A stretch of 64,000 nucleotides of DNA, from assembly GCA_024036415.1 (NCBI GenBank), contig JAMWET010000756.1, positions 1-64,000 of the forward strand, read 5' to 3'. The notes beneath the pieces are model-generated. The model saw nothing but the letters and a program-made list of their open reading frames with translations, searched no databases and was not told the origin of the DNA. Source of the DNA: Prochilodus magdalenae (taxonomy: Eukaryota; Chordata; Actinopteri; Characiformes; Prochilodontidae). The position numbers and the translations under genes were made by a program. Every line of letters begins with the position of its first letter. Position 1 is the first letter of the stretch. Below are positions 56,281-64,000 of this stretch, in pieces.

Positions 56281-56452
56281 TCTTTTATAATTATGTTACA
56301 AGTAACTTAATCAACAGGATCTGTTATTTGGATGTCACATTAAATAAAAAAGTAAAAGTGTGCGAAACATCACGCTTCTCATTTACACCAATCCTGGTGT
56401 AATTAATGTTAATGCTTATTAAAGAAGTGGCAAAGAAACTGCATGGTTATAT

Positions 56453-56458
56453 TATATA

Positions 56459-56519
<61 letters not shown>
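56453..56519. repeat. (TA)n microsatellite
   Basis: About 65 bases of TA repeats with one TG interruption. Confidence 0.95.
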
Positions 56520-56522
<3 letters not shown>

Positions 56523-58410
56523 GTTGAATGTTTTTAGTCAACACTTTACATGATCACTATTTCTGTAGTTGGTTTTTGAGATGGTGTTGTATTTTATTGT
56601 TTTGTCAGATGTTAACCACTGGATGACGCTGTTTTACCGTCTGAGATATCTGTCTACAGGACTTGACAGGAAAAAGTGAAGATGATAGGCTTCATGGTAA
56701 GGTTTAGGAGAAGTAAGATTAACCCTGTTAGCTCATGTATCATAGGAGGTAATGAAGTAAGTTTTGAGCTGAAAGTGCTTTGTCATAATTATGAAACAGA
56801 TTCTTAAAATAGGTCTGTAGTAACTTTCCCAAAAGGAAGTTCTATACCAAATCTATTGTTTGCCTCTGGGGAGTAGCTTTCCAACTCTTTTTTAATGTTT
56901 CTTTTAGTGTGTAACTAAAGCTAGTATTGTGGGTTATTAATGTAGCAGTCACTGGGTTGTAATTTAATTACTTACTCATTACTCATTGGTATACCACTAC
57001 CTCCATTACACAGACACTGAAGGACTTTACACAGACACTAAGGACTCTATTTTTATACTTCCATAATTTATTGTGTATCTTTGTCTCTATCTGTATCACT
57101 CTGTCTTGTGCTTCTCATGTTACTTCTGTGTACATCTGCTACTGGATGCCTTGTATTTCCTTCTGGGATCAATAAAGTATCTATCTCTATCTATCTATCT
57201 TATTCTAGAAGCTACGTTTTAAATATCATGTTAAATCTACATTCTGATTTTTTTTTTCTGACGCTGAAAAAATGAGGACTTGTACTCATAATAGTTGTTT
57301 TGACTGGAAATCAGGTAATAAAGGGCGGCTTTGCACAGTACTGCATGTCCTCCAAAAGTTTCAGGAAAGATATCTATAGATTAGATTTAAGGTTTGAAGG
57401 GGGCTAAGTTCTAACTTGTAAGTAAAATAAGGAAACCATGATTATTTTCATCTTCAGTCAACAGACTTGTAAAGCATTAAGCATGTGACAAGAGCCTTTA
57501 ATGTGAACCCGTTAGAGGAAGCGTCCATTCTTCCTTGTTGTATGGAAATAAAAGGTGTGGCCATGTTCTTGACAAACACACAAGGAATAATCTGCTCAGT
57601 GTTTCACTTACACAAACAGCGCATTCCTCATGTGAAAGTCATCTGGATAACAACAGGCAAAACAAGCTGGATTTTTTTTCCTAAGAAAGAAGCTGTGAGA
57701 ATGTGGCAGTTCTTTGTTAAGGTTATGTGAAATACAACTTCCCCTTGGTTGCATATTAAGGATTTCAACATCATTGTCTATTTCCTTCTATGTTTGTGTA
57801 ATCTAGTGAAGTGCTGTCAGTATAGGAACGAAGGATTTCCCCACTTTTTGCAACTGAACAGGCCAAAGAAAAAGAGCATTGAAAAAGCAGAACTACACCC
57901 TGAAATGTGCTTCACTGCTTAAGGAACTGTATGATCCTAATTGAAATTAGTATTTAAGTTGTCAACCTGATTTATGTGAAATTGTGATGTGACTGTATTG
58001 AGCATATATTGTAAATAAACCATCATATATCATTTCCTGAGTTTATTAGTATAGTATAAAAGCATGACCATACACAAGATGAGGTAAATCATCATTATCA
58101 AAGACAACAGTAACTGTTTACAATCAAAGGTTTAACCACTGGCACTGTTAGAACATTCACAAATAGAAACTGTACTGCCAGACTCCTAAACATTTAAAGT
58201 CTTATATTCTGCATATATAGACAATTTGTTCTCTGTAACTGGGTATAGTCTACACACAACCAGTTTAAGACAGCAAGTGCAACTAAAATACTTTTTTTAG
58301 TAAAAACTGACACGGTAAATACACAAACCTAACACATATGGGTAAACAACAAAAATAAAAGCTAATGACAAATAATCCAAAAGCTTTTAATGTGTTCTGC
58401 CTTCATTTCC
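56520..58410. other. Intergenic between cyba and tcf25
   Basis: No gene is supported. A LINE-like 3' end lies at 57000-57200. The plus-strand frame at 57485-57730 (81 codons) is not recognised and has no support. Confidence 0.4.
57000..57202 (+). mobile_element. LINE/SINE 3' tail with (TATC)n
   Basis: The stretch ends TTCTGGGATCAATAAAGTATC followed by several TATC copies. This is the usual end of fish L2-type LINEs and the SINEs that share their tails: a short 3' hairpin region, AATAAA and a microsatellite tail. No ORF2 sequence is recognisable upstream. Confidence 0.45.
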
Positions 58411-58413
58411 TCT

Positions 58414-58570
58414 GTCTAACCCAGTGTTTCTCATACACTGGTCCTGGAGATCCACTGCCCAGGACATAATTGTGCTTTTCCCATATTAACACACCCGCTG
58501 TAACCCAATAATGAGTTGACACTAAAGGAGTTGGCCTTGAGGACCATTATTGCAAAACACTCGTCTAACC
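58414..58570. mobile_element. hAT-type MITE with 8-bp target duplication
   Basis: The 141-base element 58422-58562 begins CAGTGTTTCTC and ends, in reverse, GAGTGTTTTGC; further in, TGGTCCT occurs in both arms. It is flanked by the identical 8-base direct repeat GTCTAACC at 58414-58421 and 58563-58570. An 8-bp duplication and CAGTG-type ends are hallmarks of hAT transposons. There is no coding capacity, so it was moved by a transposase in trans. The perfect duplication suggests a fairly recent insertion. Confidence 0.85.
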
Positions 58571-59055
58571 CAGTTTACCAGTGACTTACAGATTCAGGGC
58601 TGGATAGTCACACTTGATATATAGCATACATGTACTACAGATTACAAAGACAGGATAAGAATGCTCAGAAAATCTAGGCAGATTGCGACCACCTCTTATC
58701 TCAGAACACAGCATACTTATCATTATTAAAAGGACAGTAACATAAAAACAATTCTAAGCAAACCTTTCCATCTCAACGGTCCAGTGTTATTCAAGCTAGT
58801 CTGCATCTTCCACATGTATCTCACATAGTTGGATTTCACAAATGTGTTTCCTTGTACAGAGTAAAAGCACATAAAAGAACAACATTTTCTGTGGAAATCA
58901 ATCATGCGATACAGGTGTGGCAGGTAGAGACGCGGCTAAAAAGCGCTGAAGGTTTTTTTGACAGAGTAAACAGAGCAGTTCTGCGATTATCTGTATGCGC
59001 TATCACTGCCTTTGTAAGACAGTTGCCAGCATTAGTCCTTATGATCGTCAGATCA

Positions 59056-61370
59056 TCATTCATTGGCAGTCACAGGTATGGGGTTAACGTAGGCTGCAGA
59101 TTCGAGATCATCTGTCCTCTTCCTGCGCAGCTCTGGAGGTGGACGTGGAGGGGGGTTCTGAGGAGGATGCTTGATGCTCTGAGCGGTGTGTTTTGTGGGC
59201 TCCATCTTTGGTAAAATAGGCTCCCAATGCTCCCCGTGAATGGCTGCCTGTGTAGAAGGAGTGAAAGAAGATTTTAGAGAAGTTGCCAGTTCCTACAGAA
59301 ACCATCACAGCCTAGAAAACCACAGATGTTGCAACCACAGAAACAAAGACTGTTAAACCAAATAACAGCTTGGTATCTTTCAGCAACTGAGAGATAACAC
59401 AACAGGATTCTATTATGGAAAATTAAGCTGACATTTTCAGATTTGTTTTATGACTAACTCATTTGCAACATCTTTTACAATGTGTGGGTCGTAATGTAGC
59501 ATCTGATGTTCTTATATCATCACCATTAAAAACAAGACATGAAAACTTTACAGGGGAAGGGGAAAATAAGGTTCTTGGTTTTTAATGTAAACAGAGTAAT
59601 TCTGGAACATTAGCTCATTCATCATGACCTGTATACATAATGTAAAAACAGCTGCTGTGTTCAAATTTCATTAAAAAAATTATGTGCTGCAGAAAAAGAC
59701 TACTAGAAAACTAAAGCAGGCAGCAGATGGGCAATAATAACAGCAAGGTGTGTCCATAGACGGAAATTCCTGACAGACAACAAGAACTTCTTTATTTCAG
59801 TTTCCTTATTTCACAGTGAGCTGCATAGAATTACCCTCCTTTAGCTATCATTGAATGAGTCTTTGGCCCTACAGCAAAACAGAGAGAGAAACATAAACAA
59901 TACTTACTGACAGGTAGATCAGACTGGCCATTCCAAGACATACACAGCCTAAAACTGTGGCAAGCATAAAACCTCCTGGGACACATAGCCTGTAGGAGTT
60001 AAACAGGAAGAAACAGCACAAATTACTGGCAAGAAAGAGAGACTTTAAAGACTGAGTTCACTACACATTAACACTGTAACAGCTGTTCAGTGACACTGTA
60101 ATAACGAAAGGTATCAAGTAACCTGTCTGTCCGCCTAGACACGGAGCTTTTTAAGAGATAAAGGAAAAATGCAGGCTGAAAAGAATGCACAGGTAAAAGT
60201 GTTTAAAAGCATGAATTTACTCACGCAGCATGCAGGAGCGCACGGACGTAGTAGTTTCTACTCAGGGGCCCGAATGCATTTACACATACAGTGAAGCAAT
60301 ACTGACCTCTGAAAGAAAAAAAAAATCAAACTGAAACTAGGAACCAAAAAGCAGACATACTCTAAAAAAAGATCAGGGGCAGTCTTGCAGAAAGATCTGA
60401 CTGTAAAGGAGTACTCACGTTCTCTCAACACTGGTGCCTTTGGCTCTCTTGCTCCTTGGGTACTCAAGCAAACACACAAACACACCTGCAGCTCTGTGCA
60501 AGTCAAGGATATCAAACTATGAGGATAGACCTGCCACTTAAACAGCTGGGAAACCTTTACTACTCAGTGGCACACTTAAGCTGAAATGGCCCAATGTTAA
60601 TAGTGGATCACAAATGGCGTTAGTTCACAAATGTAGTTTAGAGCTATATATTATATCGTGTTCCTGACATAATAAAAAAAACAGTTAATTATTAAATTAA
60701 ATAAAGTTGTGCATAATACAAAAACATGTATCCCATCTCATCCTCAACTGTCATTGGTTGGGGCTGAGGTTAAGGAAACATTTTATTTGATGAGACAAAG
60801 CATATGTTTTCTCAGCCCACACTTTGGTCATTATAAATCACTGTGTTATGAATATTATAATATATTATCCATCCCTGTGAGACAGTACTACAGGAATATT
60901 ATAAGAGGTGGTAAATATTATAGGTTACTTTAGAAGTACCGTGAATCACTGTAAAATAGTATAAACAAATATGATTGGTCGTTACATCCAGACTTCTAGC
61001 AGTGTAGGGAGGAGATGGACTAGCTAGTACATTACAGGGTCCACAGGCTGATTGTGCTGGTAGATGTCTTGGCTCACGGGTGGTCCCACACTAAGTCAGT
61101 AGCTCATGTGAAAGGATACATCCCAAAAGCGGCGAACTCCCATCCTTTCAACTTTCCAGCCACCCCTACGATGCCACCGGTCAGATAAACTGAAACAGGG
61201 AAGTACACAAAAATGGCTCACACGAATCACTACTGTATTTCCTCATTAGAAAAGAGAACCAGAGTTCAGTTTAACCTGCATCATGGTCCCCACAACCTTT
61301 ACCTCACCTGATACCTTAAACACGGCTCACTTTCACTGCAGCTGATCACATTTATCCATGGGACATTTCG

Positions 61371-61409
<39 letters not shown>

Positions 61410-61634
61410 GGCATCAGTCTTTAGTGTACTGAACAGCTGTCCCATTATTAGCGTTAATAAATCACATCTTACTACACACCGTGTTTTCCGCCGGGTTTCT
61501 GATCCTGACCGATCTCTGTTCTGATCTCTCACACCAATCTTTGTGATTTAGTTTTAATGCAGTTTCGGCTACTTACTGAATCCGGACGCCAGGGCTTGCT
61601 CATTGGCCCACATCGCCCACTCGATCTTCCCCAT
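59056..61634 (-). CDS. cyba: Cytochrome b-245 light chain, p22phox
   Basis: Membrane partner of NOX2/gp91phox (and NOX1, NOX3, NOX4); stabilises the flavocytochrome b558 that makes superoxide in phagocytes and docks p47phox. Six coding exons: 61634-61577, 61189-61120, 60493-60419, 60308-60225, 59989-59908, 59247-59056 (561 nt, 186 aa), all in phase with GT/AG borders; human is 195 aa. It starts MGKIEWAMWANEQALASG, almost identical to human. Hydrophobic segments are GGIVGVAG, AAGVFVCLLEY and FMLATVLGCVCLGMASLIYL. The conserved FGPLSRNYYVRALLH follows human FGPFTRNYYVRAVLH. The cytoplasmic tail has the SH3-binding proline-rich motif PPQNPPPRPPPE at 151-162, aligned residue for residue with the human p47phox site. 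The residue at human Thr147 is serine. It sits about 960 bases downstream of the mvd stop, in the same order as human MVD-CYBA. Confidence 0.96.
61373..61409. repeat. (TC)n microsatellite in cyba intron 1
   Basis: About 37 bases of TC repeats with one interruption. Confidence 0.9.
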
Positions 61635-61790
61635 TGTCAACACAGTTGGTTTAGGACCACCGCTGATTAGTGTAGGTGGGCTGCTGTTGCTGCTGCCAGT
61701 GCTGAGCACATTCAACAATCACTCAACTTTATTTGAGGAACAAAGGTGGGAGGAACAGAACTTCACCGAGCCCAACCCTCCTCAGATCGT

Positions 61791-61800
61791 CACTTCCTCC
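61791..61800 (-). promoter_or_regulatory. Putative PU.1/ETS site upstream of cyba
   Basis: On the minus strand the sequence GGAGGAAGTG lies about 160 bases upstream of the cyba start codon. It matches the PU.1 core GAGGAAGT. PU.1 controls phagocyte NADPH-oxidase genes in mammals, so this is a plausible myeloid element. A single short match can occur by chance. Confidence 0.4.
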
Positions 61801-61929
61801 ACTCAGGATTCCTGCAATGCTGCGGTGTCTTACTGGACGGAAAGCGATCTACCTTAAACACCCTATCTATAACTGTGTAATTACCACTATAAACAGGAAG
61901 GTAAATGGGCAAAAGGATAGGAAGTAAAG

Positions 61930-62330
61930 TAGAAAGAAAAAAAAAATCACAATCACATAAAACAAATAAACAAAGAAGAAAACACCAAAAAATAAAAAAA
62001 TGAAACAAACTAATAAACAGTCAGAGAGAATCACAGAGCATAAAACACTAATAATAAATAAAGAATGAAAGAACAAAAGAAAGAAACTGAGAGATTCAAG
62101 TAGCATATATCACATAAAAATAAGTAAACAAAGAAGGAAAGAAAAAAGAAAGAAGCAAAAAAACAAATGACACGAATCACAAATAAATAAATAAATAAAT
62201 AAATAAATAAAAGACAGACAGAATAAAAAGAAAAAAAATGCATACCATAAATTGCACATATAAATAAATAAATAGAGTGATGAATCATAAATAAGTCATT
62301 AAAAAAAGACACAACACACTCAGTCATCTG
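61930..62330. repeat. A-rich low-complexity tract
   Basis: About 400 bases in which the plus strand is very rich in A with scattered G and C (AAAG, AAAT, AAAC words), including (AAAT)n at 62186-62210. It lies between the mvd 3' end and the cyba promoter. On the transcribed strand it is a long T-rich region. Minus frames across it (FFFLF, YLFIYLF) are artefacts. Confidence 0.85.
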
Positions 62331-62591
62331 AAACATGTAGGTTATATTTTAATATAATTCATCTTCAGAAAACTACAAAAATATCATCAAAAAATCTGCA
62401 CAAAATTAATGTACATACATACATACAGGTGTAAATAGACAGTATGGTACAACGTCTGAAGCACACGGTGTCAAGCCCATTCCCGTAACTGTTACAATTA
62501 ACATTAAACATCTTTCTCTGTAAAACCGAAATCATTTCTTTCTTCCTCCATTTTCACTCCAGGGAAGAATTTATTAGTGCACTATTATCAT

Positions 62592-63232
62592 TCAGGTGCT
62601 TTTCTTGGGAAGTCCGTCTGGGCCTAACAGATGAAGGCTTGTGTCCTCCACCACACAAGGACCGGGGCCAACCTGAAAGCAAACACAAATGACTCTCTTT
62701 CCCACTTTCCACTTCCTCCTCCTGAGAACCGTGAATTACGATTATCCGTAATCTTTCCTGGCGTTAATGATTATACAGGCTTTGCCCTATTCCACTGGAA
62801 GCCTATTTACCGTTATGGAAATAACCACAGTTTCCTTGCGCTTGTGGCAGGTCTAAGTCACGTACCTTAGTACTGATGACATAGCTGATACCCCTTGGAA
62901 CCGGTTCCATCCCAATTGTTGCCTTCAGGTCTTCAGACAGAGAGGCGGTGCCCACTGGAAGGCCTTTCACAAACCTGAAGAGATAACAGGCTCAACAAAA
63001 CATTCCAAAGCACTTCTTTCCTTTCTTTTCCTTTCCTTTGTTCAGATTTACACTCAAAAAGAAGAACACTGAAGGCTCTAATAAAAAAATCATAGTTTCA
63101 GAATTTAAAACCGTACTCTCCACCGTTGATTTCTGGGGGGAAGAAATGACGAACAGTCTGTATGAATTCAGGCACGTGGTCTTCTAAGGTGTAGATCACA
63201 GCATTGGGACCTGCATCAAAAGTATACGCTAC
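62592..63232 (-). CDS. mvd: Diphosphomevalonate decarboxylase, C-terminal exons (partial)
   Basis: ATP-dependent decarboxylation of mevalonate diphosphate to isopentenyl diphosphate, the last mevalonate-pathway step before sterols and isoprenoids. Three terminal exons are in the window: 63232-63117 ([12 protein letters not shown]…), 62974-62866 (…[14 protein letters not shown]… MEPVPRG) and 62672-62592 (VGPGPCV … [12 protein letters not shown], stop at 62592-62594), joined in phase with GT/AG borders, 102 aa in all. TFDAGPNA carries the catalytic aspartate (yeast Asp302). The end LLGPDGLPK matches human. The 5' exons lie beyond the right edge. A hAT element begins in the next intron at 63488. 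In human MVD is likewise directly upstream of CYBA on the same strand. Confidence 0.95.
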
Positions 63233-63487
63233 CTGAAAAAGGTAAAAAAGAGAAACATCTTTATAGATGAAAACACGCGTCATGGGTCTCGCGAAACAAG
63301 TTTTAATGAGTGGATACAGGAACACGTTTATAAGACAGCGCTGACTAATGTTTGCTTATCCAGCTTAATCCGTCATAAATTGGGAGCTATTCAGTGTCAC
63401 TATTCATCGTAGTTTAATAAACAAAACAGGAATACTGGTTTACTATAACTGAGCGGTCATGACACGCCCATCATAGAGAGCAGTTAA

Positions 63488-64000
63488 CAGGGCTCTAGAG
63501 TGCGACCAATTTGGTCGCACATGCGACCTAATTTCTCAATTGTGCGACTAAAAAAAATCTGAGGTCGCACCAGTGCGACCAGCAGTTCGATGGGGCAAAA
63601 AATAAAAAGTCTTCGTGACTCTGAAAGTCTCCCTGTAGTTAAAAACAGACACACATTAGGCCCATTTCGTGGTCTAAACCAATCAAAGATAGTGAAGGGC
63701 GGGGCTGATTGGCCGTGGTCCAGATATTCCTGTATGTGTGTACGTTTGAAAATGCGTGTGCTGCAGTCAGACAGAGCGGTGAGCAGCCTAGGCCCGTCAG
63801 GTAAAGAGAGCGGGTGTAGCCGCGGATGGCGAGAGGCGGTGAAAAGAATTATTTACAACATTTTGGTTAAGAATGTTCAGTTCAGGCGTGATCCGCTCGA
63901 AAATGATAACCTGGGAGGTTGAGGGCTCCGTGTCAGATCGCTGGTTATGTCAAGCCCTGGTCCGGAGACGGCATCAGATAATGAGCCACATACGATCGAC
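63488..64000 (+). mobile_element. hAT transposon, left end, in mvd intron
   Basis: It begins CAGGGCTCTAGAGTGCGACC, followed by several copies of the word GTGCGACC/GGTCGCAC in both orientations within 100 bases, the usual subterminal transposase-binding repeats of a fish hAT family. The remainder to the window end is GC-richer with a plus-strand frame at 63590-63922 that I do not recognise as transposase. The right end and the target duplication partner are outside the window. Orientation is set from the CAGGG terminus only. Confidence 0.55.

Noticed and set aside
58852..59214. 120-codon plus-strand frame
   Set aside because: It overlaps cyba exon 6 and its 3' UTR in antisense and has no support as a gene.
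61790..62336. Phe/Leu/Tyr-rich minus-strand frames resembling membrane proteins
   Set aside because: They arise from the A-rich low-complexity tract; no start context, no conserved motif.

Overview
This is a window of nuclear DNA from a bony fish, very probably a teleost. It shows intron-containing vertebrate genes, an AT-rich background full of (CA)n, (TA)n and (GA)n microsatellites, and many fish-type mobile elements (Tc1/mariner, hAT, an ISL2EU-like THAP element, an L2-like LINE and a tRNA-derived SINE). The protein sequences look most like those of ostariophysan fish, but the species cannot be fixed from the sequence.

Five genes are well supported, all on the minus strand, so transcription runs from high to low coordinates. 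In that order they are: mvd (3' end only, 62592-63232), cyba (six coding exons, 59056-61634, 186 aa), tcf25 (18 coding exons, 36472-55875, 681 aa), mc1r (one coding exon, 26161-27129, 322 aa) and tubb3 (four exons, 8216-13934, 450 aa). Every exon join was checked by hand for reading phase and gives a continuous protein of the expected length. The order TCF25-MC1R-TUBB3 and the pair MVD-CYBA both exist on human chromosome 16q24. Here the two blocks lie directly side by side. The genes are not functionally linked: sterol/isoprenoid synthesis, phagocyte NADPH oxidase, ribosome-associated quality control, pigment-cell signalling and neuronal microtubules. What they share is an old chromosome block.

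Between and inside the genes lie: a 2-kb minisatellite of 44-bp units organised in 396-bp (9-unit) higher-order repeats (1390-3350), one unit of which carries a cluster of indels that looks like an assembly error; degenerate coding debris (4.3-5.1 kb, 6.5-6.8 kb); a 12-kb gene-free interval between tubb3 and mc1r with LINE, SINE and Tc1 remains; a transposon graveyard at 29-32.4 kb upstream of mc1r; MITEs, hairpins and Tc1 pieces in tcf25 introns; a 141-bp hAT-type MITE with a perfect 8-bp target duplication at 58.4 kb; and the start of a hAT element in an mvd intron that runs off the right end. At the far left there may be exons of one or two unidentified genes.

I found no CRISPR array, rRNA, tRNA gene or prokaryote-like operon. 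I see no convincing undescribed system. The most useful leads are the ISL2EU-like two-ORF remnant, the higher-order minisatellite, the two long hairpins, the hAT MITE, and the possible mc1r 5' exon.
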